From positions 2,852,001-2,916,000 of the forward strand of contig NZ_CP036348.1 of NCBI RefSeq assembly GCF_007753095.1: 64,000 nt of DNA, read 5' to 3'. The position numbers were made by a program, and so were the translations under genes. Source of the stretch: Rosistilla carotiformis. Lineage in GTDB: Bacteria; Planctomycetota; Planctomycetia; Pirellulales; Pirellulaceae. Every line of letters begins with the position of its first letter. Positions within the stretch are counted from its first letter, which is position 1. Under the pieces are notes generated by a model. The model searched no databases, was not told where the DNA came from, and saw only the letters and a list, made by a program, of their open reading frames with translations. This document shows positions 1 to 8,270 of the stretch, piece after piece.

Positions 1-726
1 GATATCTTCCAGGTGACCGGTGATCAGCGTCTTCATTTCCTCGTAGTACGGGAGGTCGGAGGAGAGTTGCAGGAGCAAGCATTCCGAGAGGTCGCGGGCA
101 GCGACTCCCGTTGGTTCCAGCGACTGGACCACCTCCAACGCACGCTTCGCCAATTCCAGATCTTCGGGCGTGTGGTTCGATGGCAGTAAATCACTCAGCG
201 GAGTCCGCAAGTAGCCGCCGTCGCGGGCGTCCAGCGTGCTGATGATCCGCTCGGCCATCAATTCCACATCGGTATCGATATCCAGTTCGGCCAGTTGGTG
301 CAGCAGGAAATCGTTCAGCGATTCGGGGTGGGCCTCCGCATTGGCCATCAGGTCGTGCCGCCGGTCGCCATCCTCCTGCATCTGGTTCGACGATTTTCGA
401 AACGGCTCGTCAAACGTATTCGGCAGCTCGTTTTTCATGTTCAACAAGCGTTCGAAATCGTCTTGGTTGTCATGGTCGTTGTCGACAACCAGCTCCCGCT
501 CCGATTCGCTGGGTGCGTCGGGGTTTTCGTACGAATCCTCGGGATCATCGGGCAGCTGGGGATCGTCGTCCTGGATTTCCAGCAAGGGATTTTCGTTCAT
601 CTCCTGCTCGACACGCTCCTGCAGCGCGAGCAACGGCAGCTGCAAGATCTCCATCGACTGGATCATCCGCGGTGCCAGCTTTTGAACTTGTTGTTGACGC
701 TGTTCAAAGCCCATTGAGATACGCAT
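1..726 (-). CDS. rpoN: RNA polymerase sigma-54 factor RpoN (3' end outside window)
   Basis: Alternative sigma factor that directs RNA polymerase to -24/-12 promoters and needs an AAA+ activator. Only the N-terminal ~240 residues are in the window; the frame stays open to base 1. The Gln-rich region I is clear near the start (EQRQQQVQKLAPRMIQSMEI, then LQLPLLALQERVEQEM), followed by an acidic region II rich in Asp/Glu and then the start of the core-binding region (LNDFLLHQL, TGVAARDLSECLLLQL). I chose the ATG at 726; an in-frame ATG at 714 is equally possible and neither has a good ribosome binding site. It sits 150 bp upstream of the stop of recR on the same strand. The C-terminal RpoN box cannot be checked here. 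Confidence 0.95.
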   Translation of the reverse strand, partial: MRISMGFEQRQQQVQKLAPRMIQSMEILQLPLLALQERVEQEMNENPLLEIQDDDPQLPDDPEDSYENPDAPSESERELVVDNDHDNQDDFERLLNMKNELPNTFDEPFRKSSNQMQEDGDRRHDLMANAEAHPESLNDFLLHQLAELDIDTDVELMAERIISTLDARDGGYLRTPLSDLLPSNHTPEDLELAKRALEVVQSLEPTGVAARDLSECLLLQLSSDLPYYEEMKTLITGHLEDI

Positions 727-878
727 CGGATTAATCTTATTTAAAGTTGACGGCCAGCACGCGAACGTGGGCGGCAGGGTTTAACGGGTTATTCGAAAAT
801 TCCGTTCGCGTCGGCCGAAGCACGACCCGAATCTAACTTCTATTCTGGCATAAAACATCGACAGCCGCGCGGTCAATG

Positions 879-1478
879 TCACAGCTTTTGCCGACCATTT
901 AAGGCATCAGCAAGGATTTCTTTGTTCGTGAATTCTAGCACGCTGCCGGCAGTGATCCCCCGCGCTAATCGCGTTATTTCCACCGGATATTCCTGCAATA
1001 GGTTCGAGATGTACAGGCTTGTTCCATCTCCTTCGACGGTTGGATTGGTCGCCATGATCACCTCGGTGAACGCCCCCAATCGAACGCGATCGACCAGCGG
1101 GTCAATCGTCAATTGGTCGGGGCCGATGCCGTCCAGCGGCGCGATGCGACCTAGCAGCACGTGATACAAACCTTGGAACATTCCGGATTGTTCCAAGGAG
1201 ATCAGGTCGCGCGGTTGTTCGACGATGCACAGCCGCGTCGAATCGCGGCGGGGGTCGGAACAAATCAGGCAACGAGGACCTTCGGAAAGATTAAAGCACT
1301 GCTCGCAGTAGCGAACGTTTTCGCGAACCGAACGAATCGAATCGGCCAGCGCCAACGCTTCGGTTTTCGGAACGCGGAGCAGATGGTAGGCAAGTCGTTC
1401 GGCACTCTTGCGGCCAATCCCAGGCAGCCGACCCAAATGGTCGATCATGTCCGCGACGGAATGAGTCAGTTCGGCCAT
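879..1478 (-). CDS. recR: Recombination mediator protein RecR
   Basis: RecR acts with RecF/RecO to load RecA at gaps in single-stranded DNA. The 199-residue protein has the expected order: an N-terminal helix-hairpin-helix ([20 protein letters not shown]), a four-cysteine zinc finger (CEQC and CLIC) near residues 57-72, then a Toprim domain ([23 protein letters not shown]). Length is normal for the family. I chose the ATG at 1478, which lies one base past the ybaB stop codon and has GGAG upstream; a GTG at 1496 would add six residues and overlap ybaB. Last gene of the SRP RNA - dnaX - ybaB - recR set, an arrangement found in many bacteria. Confidence 0.97.
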   Translation of the reverse strand: MAELTHSVADMIDHLGRLPGIGRKSAERLAYHLLRVPKTEALALADSIRSVRENVRYCEQCFNLSEGPRCLICSDPRRDSTRLCIVEQPRDLISLEQSGMFQGLYHVLLGRIAPLDGIGPDQLTIDPLVDRVRLGAFTEVIMATNPTVEGDGTSLYISNLLQEYPVEITRLARGITAGSVLEFTNKEILADALNGRQKL

Positions 1479-1479
1479 T

Positions 1480-1845
1480 TTAGCTGGCTCCGCCACCGCC
1501 GCCGGTGAACTTTGACAGGGCCGCTTCCATGCCGGGTAGGTTGATCCCGCCAGTGAGTCCCTGCATCGATTCGGCTTGCAATTGTTTCGCCTTGCTGTTG
1601 GCTTCGTTGATCGCTGCGGGCAACAAGTCTTCGATCAGTTCGCGATCGGATTGATCAAACAGTTGTTGTTCGATCCGGACGGCTGTGACCTCTCCGGTTC
1701 CGTTCATCTCGACCGTTACCATCCCGCCGCCAGCCGATCCGCTGACATGCTGCGATTGCAGTTGGCGATTGAGTTCTTCCATTTTGGCTGGCAATTTCTG
1801 TGCCTGCTGCATCAACGATGCGATGTCTGACAGTCCTTTGAACAT
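1480..1845 (-). CDS. ybaB: YbaB/EbfC family nucleoid-associated protein
   Basis: Small DNA-binding protein of the YbaB/EbfC family, 121 residues, normally a homodimer associated with the nucleoid. The start [19 protein letters not shown] and the central strand [17 protein letters not shown] match the family. The C-terminus is a glycine-rich tail (FTGGGGGAS). The ATG at 1845 is preferred over an upstream TTG because the family begins at this point. It lies between dnaX and recR, and its stop is directly followed by the recR start, so the two are probably co-translated. Its function in this organism is inferred from the family and the synteny only. Confidence 0.94.
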   Translation of the reverse strand: MFKGLSDIASLMQQAQKLPAKMEELNRQLQSQHVSGSAGGGMVTVEMNGTGEVTAVRIEQQLFDQSDRELIEDLLPAAINEANSKAKQLQAESMQGLTGGINLPGMEAALSKFTGGGGGAS

Positions 1846-2057
1846 AGTTCGGTTTGCCCGTGAATGTTGTTGCAATTAAAAGCGTTGGGGCCGTTTTCGT
1901 GCTGAAGGGACGCCCCGTCGGTCGTTACTTTTCGCGCGTGATCTCCCTGCCGCTTTCCGTCGCAAAGCTGCTATTGGCTTGCTGGCAAAGTATGCAAAGG
2001 ACGCATTCTCGGTGGCGAAAACGTTCCCTCGAGATCGCGCCAAAGGCAACGGCCGCC

Positions 2058-4046
2058 CTATTCCTCTTTGGCCGGAATCACCCGCACAACCTCTGCGTCG
2101 AAAAGCTCCATCATTTTGATGATGATGGGTTCTTGTTCGACTTCTCGCTGACGACGCGCTCGGTCGGCACTGGTTAACGCCCGGCGAACCGGTTGCTGGG
2201 TTGGCGGCGCTTCGATCAAAACGCATTCGTATTGTACGTGTCGACCCGCCGCGGCGGCCAATGCTGCTTCCAATTTACTACGTCGTTCCGGCTTTTCGCA
2301 ACTCGCTTTATCCAGGCTTCGCGCACTCGAAAACACCACGCGAATGCAGCCCTCACCCATCGGCTCAACGCGTTGAGCATTTTTGGCGTAGTTCGCCGTC
2401 ATGTCGTCCAGCGATTCAATCGCTCCGCGCCAGACAGATTTTACCCGCTCGGCATCCCACCGTGCACTGGTTCCCGCTGCGCCGTTGGACGGGGGTGGGG
2501 GCGTTGCTACCGATGCCTTAGGTGCAGAGACGGGGGGATTCGGCGAAGCGGGCGGCGTAGCGACCGCAGTCGCCGATGCAGTGGCGGTTGCAGATGCCGT
2601 AACGGGGGCTGTCGCCGCGCTAGCGACTGCGACGTTTCCACCTGCCGCAACGGCTGGCCGAGCCGCTGCGGGCGCTGTGGCGGGCGTCGATTCAGGGGCG
2701 GTTGGCGGTGCGGAAAAGGAGGCGGGGCGCTCGGAAACCGTCGCGGTTGGGGCCGGCGGGGCTTCGGCTCGGGCGGCTGTCGGAACCGGAGCGGGGGAGC
2801 TAACCGCTAGGTCAATGTTTTTTTTTTCGCCAGCCGCAGGCGAAGCCGGTTTCACGGTGGGGCTTCCGGGGGAGACTTGTCCCAAGCCAGCGACGACATC
2901 CGATATCGCTTGCAAATCCGCGAGCCGGCAGATTTGAACCATCGCCGCTTCCAGTAAAACGCGACTGTGGACACTTTGGCGCATCCTCGAAATCGCTTGG
3001 TCAATGATCCCGACGATCACCAGAACCGTTTGGATTCCCAGTTGGTTGCCTTGCTTGGCAAGGTCGTCGTACGACGCGGGCGCGGCGTGTCGCAGCATGT
3101 CGACCCCACATCCGACCGTAGCGGTCATGAGGTCTCGGAAGTAACCCAGCAGCTGTTCGGCTAGTTGTCCGGCGTCGATCCCCCCCATCACCGCATCGTC
3201 GACCATTTTTAACACCGCTGCCGGGTCGCGATCGATCAGCCCTGCCGCCAGTGCCGCCAGTCGCGTGTCGTCGGCGGTCCCCAGCATCGAATGGACTTGA
3301 TCGACGGTGATTCGGCCGGTTGCAAAGCTGAGCACCTGTTCCAGCAGCGATTGGCTGTCGCGCATCGATCCCGCAGCGCGACGGGCCAGCAGGCGCAAGG
3401 CATCCTGGTCCGCTTCGCAGCCTTCGGCTCGCACGATCTCGTCCAATCGGGCCAAGATCGCTTCGGTTTCCACGGGGGCGAAATCGAACCGCTGGCAGCG
3501 GCTGAGCACCGTGATCGGGATCTTTTCGGGGTCGGTCGTGCAGAAGATGAACTTCACATGCTCGGGGGGCTCTTCGAGCGTCTTCAGCAGGGCGTTGAAC
3601 GCCTGCTGGGTGAGCATGTGAACTTCATCGATGATGTAAATTTTGTAGCGTGATCGGCTGGGACGCATCCCCACGCCCGCTCTCAGCTGGCGAATCTCGT
3701 CGATACCGCGATTACTGGCACCATCGATTTCCAGCACATCGATATCTTCGCCCGCATCGATTGCCTGGCAGATATCCGAGGAATTGTCAGGCGTGGCGGT
3801 CGGGCCTTCGGGGGCATTGAGGGCTTTGGCAAAGATTCGCGCCGTGCTGGTCTTGCCAACTCCGCGTGCCCCGGTGAACAGATAGGCATGCCCGACGCGA
3901 CCGGTTTCGATCGCGTTCATCAACGCCCGCGTTGCGTTCTCCTGGCCCACCAGTTGATCGAACTGCAGCGGTCGATAGCGGCGGGCAACGACGATGTACT
4001 TGTCATCATCGACATGTTTGGCATCGATCGAAGGAGAGTCGGACAT
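2058..4046 (-). CDS. dnaX: DNA polymerase III subunits gamma/tau (clamp loader ATPase)
   Basis: AAA+ motor of the clamp loader, 662 residues. Visible motifs are Walker A GARGVGKTS near residues 59-67, Walker B IIDEVHML, sensor CTTDPEKIPITVLSRCQRFDF, and clamp-loader domains II/III up to about residue 385. A low-complexity Pro/Ala/Thr linker (about 390-545) follows, then a C-terminal domain of the tau form. Two oddities. The zinc-site spacing C-x8-C-x2-C-x2-C is occupied by Ala78, Asp87, Ser90 and Cys93, so three of four ligands are missing. Codons 407-410 form an A10 run with stops close behind in both other frames, which would give a gamma-like product of about 411 residues. Directly downstream of the SRP RNA. 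Confidence 0.97.
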   Translation of the reverse strand: MSDSPSIDAKHVDDDKYIVVARRYRPLQFDQLVGQENATRALMNAIETGRVGHAYLFTGARGVGKTSTARIFAKALNAPEGPTATPDNSSDICQAIDAGEDIDVLEIDGASNRGIDEIRQLRAGVGMRPSRSRYKIYIIDEVHMLTQQAFNALLKTLEEPPEHVKFIFCTTDPEKIPITVLSRCQRFDFAPVETEAILARLDEIVRAEGCEADQDALRLLARRAAGSMRDSQSLLEQVLSFATGRITVDQVHSMLGTADDTRLAALAAGLIDRDPAAVLKMVDDAVMGGIDAGQLAEQLLGYFRDLMTATVGCGVDMLRHAAPASYDDLAKQGNQLGIQTVLVIVGIIDQAISRMRQSVHSRVLLEAAMVQICRLADLQAISDVVAGLGQVSPGSPTVKPASPAAGEKKNIDLAVSSPAPVPTAARAEAPPAPTATVSERPASFSAPPTAPESTPATAPAAARPAVAAGGNVAVASAATAPVTASATATASATAVATPPASPNPPVSAPKASVATPPPPSNGAAGTSARWDAERVKSVWRGAIESLDDMTANYAKNAQRVEPMGEGCIRVVFSSARSLDKASCEKPERRSKLEAALAAAAGRHVQYECVLIEAPPTQQPVRRALTSADRARRQREVEQEPIIIKMMELFDAEVVRVIPAKEE
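2818..2827 (-). other. A10 slippery run in dnaX message
   Basis: The coding strand reads GAA AAA AAA AAC (codons 407-410), ten consecutive A residues. One extra A (or a -1 shift) gives Lys-Lys-Lys-His then TGA. One A fewer (or a +1 shift) gives Lys-Lys-Thr-Leu-Thr then TAG. The position, just after clamp-loader domain III and before the tau-specific part, is where other bacteria produce the short gamma subunit, by ribosomal frameshifting in E. coli or transcriptional slippage in Thermus. I see no Shine-Dalgarno-like stimulator just upstream, which favours transcriptional slippage. The run is seen directly; its use is inferred. Confidence 0.7.
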
Positions 4047-4120
4047 CCGATAAGGGCCGCGCGGTGCTGTTCAGTAATCGAGACGCAGGGGGGCGGGCGG
4101 CGTGTTTCGATTTGCTTCCG

Positions 4121-4212
4121 GATGGCAACCCCCGCACAAAGGTACCCCGCTTATGGCTGCTCCAGTTAAGGCCTGACCAAGTTCACGGTTCCCCATCGCA
4201 AGGGTCACCATC
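4121..4212 (-). ncRNA. ffs: Bacterial small signal recognition particle RNA (4.5S type)
   Basis: RNA component of the signal recognition particle, which with Ffh targets membrane and secreted proteins. The minus strand carries the universal core GTGAACTTGGTCAGGCC, an apical loop UUAACU, then TGGAGCAGCCATAAGCGG. The ends pair (GATGGTGACCC with GGGTTGCCATC), giving a 92-nt hairpin without an Alu domain. The apical loop is of the URRC-like type (UAAC) rather than the common GGAA. It lies 74 nt upstream of dnaX on the same strand, a placement also seen in Bacillus. End positions are set by the terminal pairing and may be off by a few bases. Confidence 0.92.
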
Positions 4213-4248
4213 TGAAAGCAAATCGATGAACCCAAACACCACCCCCAC

Positions 4249-4277
4249 GTTTTAGACTTTCACGTCTAAGAGGTCAA
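4249..4277 (-). promoter_or_regulatory. Candidate sigma-70 type promoter for the SRP RNA
   Basis: On the minus strand TTGACC (4277-4272, 5/6 to the -35 consensus) is followed after exactly 17 nt by TAAAAC (4254-4249, 4/6 to the -10 consensus). Start would be near 4241, about 29 nt before the pairing-defined 5' end of the SRP RNA, which would imply 5' processing. A short inverted repeat (TTAGAC/GTCTAA, 4252-4269) overlaps the -10 and spacer and could instead be the end of the upstream gene's transcript. Confidence 0.4.
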
Positions 4278-4293
4278 ACTGGGTTGACAGCAA

Positions 4294-5925
4294 TTATTCG
4301 TTATCGCGTCGTCGGCCTCGTCCATTGCTATTTCCACGGCCCCGCGATGCGGTCCGCTTTCCTCGAGCATTGATATTCGGTTGGACCAAAAGGTCGACCG
4401 TTTCAATCCACGAAGGAATATCGCGTTGTCGAGGTTTGATGTCTTCGGACGTATCGTCGTCGCTTGCTTCCGCGTGTCGCGGCGACGGTCGTACATCGGC
4501 TTCCAGCTTTGCCGAAGGTCGCGACGATGCATCCTCGCGGTCGTTGGATTCGCTGCCTTCGGCGGCCCCACCACGGCCACGGCGTCCACGGCGACGGCGA
4601 TTCCCCCGGCGTAGTGCAATCACTTCGTCGGCATCTTCGTGATCGTCATCGAATTCGCTGGCTTTGGGGGCTGCGGTATCGGCATTCGCCTCGATTTCCG
4701 GCAATTCACCCGTTTCGGGCGTCTCGCTGGCTTCCGACGCTGCGGCATTACCGCCTCGTCCACGGCGTCGGCCGCCACGGCGTCCGCGTCGACGACGACG
4801 CGGTTCGCCCTCGTCTCCATTTCCTTCGCTGTCGCTGTCGGAGTCGCTTGGGGAAACGCTTTCGACGGTCGGCTCTTCGCTGTTGATGGGCTCGTCGCCT
4901 ACCAGGTCGATGTCATCGAGATCGTCCGGCAGATCGTTGAACGAAGAGAAGTTCAGGACGTCGTCGACTCGAGGGCGTCGCGGTGCTTGTTGCTTTGGGG
5001 ATTCGCTGCGGCGCGGCGAATTGTTACCGCGTCGCGCTACGGGCTCTTCCGCTTTCGCCTTCGCTTCGGCGGGCTCGCCGAACGCAGGGGCTTCTTGAGC
5101 CATCACTTCGTCACTTGGCGCTGCGTCGCGTCGGGCGCCCCGGCGACCGCGTCCGCCCCGTGAGCGAGGTTGTTCGCTGCGTGAACGAGGTTCTTCACTG
5201 CGTGTACGAGGTTCTTCACTGCGTGTACGAGGTTCTTCACTGCGTGTACGAGGCTCCTCGCTGCGTGAGCGCGGCTCTTCACCACGTTCACGGGAATCGT
5301 TGCGGCGGCCACGCGGTGCATCGTCGCGATTGCGTGGACTGCTTTGCGTTTCGGTTTCTTCTGGCAATTGACCAAAGCCCGCGAATTCGTCGCGGCTTTC
5401 CGCTTCACACGCGTCGGCTTTCGGTTCGCATGCTTCGGCCTTGGGTTCACATACCTCGGGCTTCGGTTCGGTATCAAAGCCAAGTCCTTGGCCAAAGCCA
5501 CCACTTGGTTCCGGGCGGCGTGGCGGAGGGCTGGATCGCTTTTCCGCAACAGCTGGAGCTGGCGTTTGGCGAGGCTGTACCGCAGGTTCGTCGACGGTTT
5601 CGATACCGAAGCTTTCAACCAGGCTGTCCCAGCTGCTAGACGCAGCGTCGGTTGTTTTTTGTTCGAATCCAGGCAGCGGATCGGACTTCGGTTCGGGAGA
5701 GCCGAGGATCGCAGCAGCTTGGCTTTCTTTTTTGTCGTCGTCGCGATCCCAACGGATTTCGTCGGCAGGCGATTCTTTAATAGGTTCTACAGGTGCGCCG
5801 ACCGGTTGGGTGGCAGCAGGTTTGTCATCAACGGCTGGTTGGGGAACAACTTCGGGCGCTGGGTCGTCAGGCAGGCCGGGAGTTCCCAAAAATTTAGCAA
5901 TTGATTTCCAGTGGTCCGACATCAT
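4294..5925 (-). CDS. Disordered Arg/Glu-rich protein, unknown function
   Basis: 543 residues with almost no hydrophobic stretches. The N-terminus (MMSDHWKSIAKFLGTPG) is the only ordered-looking part. Then come an acidic Pro-rich region, three Cys-containing repeats (EVCEPKA, EACEPKA, DACEAES), an EEPRTRS-type heptad repeat near residues 213-255, and two basic clusters (RRRRRGRRGGRRRGRGG and RRGNRRRRGRRGRGG) separated by acidic stretches. The C-terminus holds a possible short ordered motif (DIPSWIETVDLLVQPN) and an Arg/Gly tail. Alternating basic RGG-like and acidic tracts suggest nucleic-acid binding or phase-separating behaviour, as in RNase E tails, but no domain is recognised. It is convergent with nothing and reads toward the SRP RNA. 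Confidence 0.8.
   Translation of the reverse strand: MMSDHWKSIAKFLGTPGLPDDPAPEVVPQPAVDDKPAATQPVGAPVEPIKESPADEIRWDRDDDKKESQAAAILGSPEPKSDPLPGFEQKTTDAASSSWDSLVESFGIETVDEPAVQPRQTPAPAVAEKRSSPPPRRPEPSGGFGQGLGFDTEPKPEVCEPKAEACEPKADACEAESRDEFAGFGQLPEETETQSSPRNRDDAPRGRRNDSRERGEEPRSRSEEPRTRSEEPRTRSEEPRTRSEEPRSRSEQPRSRGGRGRRGARRDAAPSDEVMAQEAPAFGEPAEAKAKAEEPVARRGNNSPRRSESPKQQAPRRPRVDDVLNFSSFNDLPDDLDDIDLVGDEPINSEEPTVESVSPSDSDSDSEGNGDEGEPRRRRRGRRGGRRRGRGGNAAASEASETPETGELPEIEANADTAAPKASEFDDDHEDADEVIALRRGNRRRRGRRGRGGAAEGSESNDREDASSRPSAKLEADVRPSPRHAEASDDDTSEDIKPRQRDIPSWIETVDLLVQPNINARGKRTASRGRGNSNGRGRRRDNE
5161..5286 (-). repeat. 21-bp in-frame tandem repeat, six units
   Basis: Six consecutive 21-bp units with plus-strand consensus TGTACGAGGTTCTTCACTGCG. 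Units 3 and 4 (5203-5223, 5224-5244) are identical and the flanking units diverge by two to six bases. Each unit encodes the heptad EEPRTRS or a close variant (EEPRSRS, EQPRSRG) in the disordered protein. The gradient of divergence away from the centre is typical of slippage or unequal crossing-over, so copy number may vary between strains. Confidence 0.9.
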
Positions 5926-6245
5926 TGTATGGTTGGCTCTTCGGGCAATCGAAGCGGGTTAGCCGTCTGGTGTCTTGCAATCCAGAGTCCCAGCTAACGG
6001 ATTGGTTTCCTTTATACAGGAAAAAGTTGACCAACGGAAGGCAACTCTGCCGTTCGCTTTTCCGCTTTGGCGTCGGGAAAGGCATTATCCCTTGGAAGTG
6101 ACCTTGTAATGGGTGGTTGCAAATTTCTAGACTCCCGCCGCAAACAGTGGGGGTCGGCTGTTTCTTGACACAGCTGATGAAGAAATCGTTGGGGATCCCA
6201 GGCAGCCCGCCACCCGACCGCACCACGAAACCGTTCGAGGCAGAG
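5926..6245. other. Divergent intergenic region, 320 bp
   Basis: Separates the minus-strand disordered-protein gene from the plus-strand nucleotide-sugar dehydratase. It must hold both promoters, but I see no convincing -35/-10 pair; TATAAA on the minus strand near 6018 lacks a matching -35. Reading frames through it start with rare codons and look like chance frames. Confidence 0.5.
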
Positions 6246-8192
6246 ATGGCCGATCGTCGCCCAATCCGTAGCTCCATGAAAAAACTCATTCGTTCGACCT
6301 GGTTCGCCAGGTTCCGCTCGCGTTTTTCCGGTGCTTTGTTTTTGACGCCCGCGTTTGCGTTGGCGACATTCTGGGCGTATTGGTTGCGTTTTGAATCGGC
6401 AGCATTCACGACATATTTTGCAGAAATGAAAGTCGTGATTCCGGTGGCCGTTGCGATCAAGATCGGTGTCTTTGGTGTGCTGCGCATGACCCGTGCCTGG
6501 CACGACTACGTCTCCTTTCTCGATTTGCTGCGTCTGGCGCGGGCGACCGCCGTCAGCGCCGCCTTCTTGGCGCTAGCCGACACGATGCATCGGGAAAATG
6601 GTTTGCTGCCACGCAGTATTATCCTGATCGACGCCTGCCTGACGACCATTTTTGTGGGGAGCATGCTTTCGGTGCGACGGATTCTTCGGGAACGGAAATC
6701 AACGGTCTCCCTGACAGCGGTCTCGCAAACGCGTGTCCTGATCGTGGGACTTAATGAAACCGGAGAAGCCTTTCTGCGAGCGATTCGCAGCGGAAGCGAA
6801 CCCCATTTTCAAGTGGTGGGAATCGTGGCCCAAAAGCCTCGGCTGGTCGGCCGCGAAGTCAACGGCGTTCCCGTCGTCGCGACCTTCCAAGAAATCGTTG
6901 AGGCGGCCAATGCACACCGCGTTGAAACGGTGCTGTTGGTCGATGGCGAACTCTCCTCGGAAGATCTGCGATCGGTCGTCAACGACTGCCAACAGCACGG
7001 AATCGCCGTCCGCGTGATCCCAAGCGTCAGCCGAATCGTTGCCGGGCAAGTCGGTTTCCATCCTCGTGAGGTCGACATCGAGGACCTGTTGGGACGCGAT
7101 GCGGTCAACTTGGACCAAGAACAATTGAATCGCTGGCTCTCGGGCCGCGTGCTGATGGTCACCGGCAGCTGCGGTTCGATCGGATCGGAGATCGCGCGGC
7201 AGTTGCTGAAATTTTCGCCCAGCAAATTGCTGCTGGTCGATCGTTCCGAAACAGGCCAGTTCGATCTGGGCAATGAATTACAAGAAGCGATCGACGCGGG
7301 AACCGTGGAGGTGATCGTCGGCGACATCACCGATACCGAGCGGATGCGTTCGCTGGTGGACAGCTATCGCCCGGCGATTATGTTCCACGCGGCGGCATAC
7401 AAACACGTCCCGTTGATGGAGCAGCATCCGTCGGAAGCCGTCAAAAATATCACCAAAGCGAGCTGCGGGTTGGTCGACCTCGCACACCTGTTCGACGTCG
7501 AATCGTTTGTGATGATCTCGACCGATAAAGCGGTCAACCCGACCAGTGTGATGGGCTGCTGCAAGCGCGTGGCCGAACTGTATGTGCAGGCCAAAGCCGC
7601 CCATTCCAGTTGTCGCTTCGTCACCGTTCGCTTTGGCAATGTGCTTGGATCGGCAGGGAGTGTGGTCCCCACGTTCCGCCGCCAAATCGCCGCCGGAGGC
7701 CCGGTCACGATCACGCATCCCGACATGACGCGCTACTTCATGACCATCCCCGAAGCCAGTCAATTGGTGATCCAGGCAGGTGCGATGGGGCGCGGCGGTG
7801 AGATCTTCGTGCTCGACATGGGGCAACCGGTCAAGATTGTTTCGCTGGCCGAAGATTTGATCCGGTTGTCGGGGCTGGAGGTCCATAAAGACATCGAACT
7901 GAAGTTCACCGGCCTGCGTCCTGGCGAAAAGTTGTACGAGGAACTGTATATTGAGGACGAGAGGCGGTTGCAGACGGTGCATCCAAAAATCTTGATCGCC
8001 GAAAGCGAACAATTGGCCCTCAAAGACGTAATCAAGCATGTCGCTGATCTTGTCTCCGCAGCGGAATCCGATTCGGCAGCGATTCGGGCAAAATTAAAGA
8101 CCATCGTTCCCCGCTACCAATACGACGGGCTCTTGTTAGAACCGGTGAACGCCGGATCGATCCGGGCTGCCGATTCCAAACGCGCCGCGTAG
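6246..8192 (+). CDS. CapD/WbpM-family UDP-sugar 4,6-dehydratase, membrane-bound
   Basis: 648 residues. N-terminal hydrophobic helices (for example ALFLTPAFALATFWAYWLRF) are followed by a CoA-binding-like Rossmann domain (TRVLIVGLNETGEAFLRAI, near residue 160) and a C-terminal SDR dehydratase domain (VTGSCGSIGSEIARQLL, near residue 300). The family signature STDKAVNPTSVMGCCKR is present; as in other large members, Met takes the place of the usual SDR tyrosine in the active-site motif. Such enzymes make 4-keto-6-deoxy UDP-sugars for surface polysaccharide or glycan synthesis. The start is set by GAGG five bases before the ATG at 6246; weaker starts lie upstream. Followed after 78 bp by another nucleotide-sugar enzyme, probably one operon. 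Confidence 0.9.
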   Translation: MADRRPIRSSMKKLIRSTWFARFRSRFSGALFLTPAFALATFWAYWLRFESAAFTTYFAEMKVVIPVAVAIKIGVFGVLRMTRAWHDYVSFLDLLRLARATAVSAAFLALADTMHRENGLLPRSIILIDACLTTIFVGSMLSVRRILRERKSTVSLTAVSQTRVLIVGLNETGEAFLRAIRSGSEPHFQVVGIVAQKPRLVGREVNGVPVVATFQEIVEAANAHRVETVLLVDGELSSEDLRSVVNDCQQHGIAVRVIPSVSRIVAGQVGFHPREVDIEDLLGRDAVNLDQEQLNRWLSGRVLMVTGSCGSIGSEIARQLLKFSPSKLLLVDRSETGQFDLGNELQEAIDAGTVEVIVGDITDTERMRSLVDSYRPAIMFHAAAYKHVPLMEQHPSEAVKNITKASCGLVDLAHLFDVESFVMISTDKAVNPTSVMGCCKRVAELYVQAKAAHSSCRFVTVRFGNVLGSAGSVVPTFRRQIAAGGPVTITHPDMTRYFMTIPEASQLVIQAGAMGRGGEIFVLDMGQPVKIVSLAEDLIRLSGLEVHKDIELKFTGLRPGEKLYEELYIEDERRLQTVHPKILIAESEQLALKDVIKHVADLVSAAESDSAAIRAKLKTIVPRYQYDGLLLEPVNAGSIRAADSKRAA

Positions 8193-8270
8193 GGATCGAG
8201 ATGGGTGGCGGAGTGCGATCGCGCAATGCTTGCGATTTCTTTCCTTCGACCCTGCAACGTGTAAACGCTG

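Noticed and set aside
2193-2937. Long plus-strand Ala- and Arg-rich frames opposite the dnaX linker
   Set aside because: Antisense to a GC-rich low-complexity linker, which opens frames on all phases by composition.
2058-4046. Programmed -1 ribosomal frameshift of the E. coli type in dnaX
   Set aside because: No AGGGAG-like stimulator 10 nt upstream and no strong downstream stem; slippage on A10 is the better explanation, though frameshifting is not excluded.
4983-5639. Plus-strand frame with striking repeated VYEVLHC heptads
   Set aside because: It is the antisense reading of the 21-bp tandem repeat in the disordered-protein gene; the periodicity is explained by that repeat.
6012-6503. Minus-strand frames with several Cys/His overlapping the dehydratase start
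   Set aside because: They lie antisense to the membrane-helix region of a well-supported gene and show no family motif; shadows of the coding strand.
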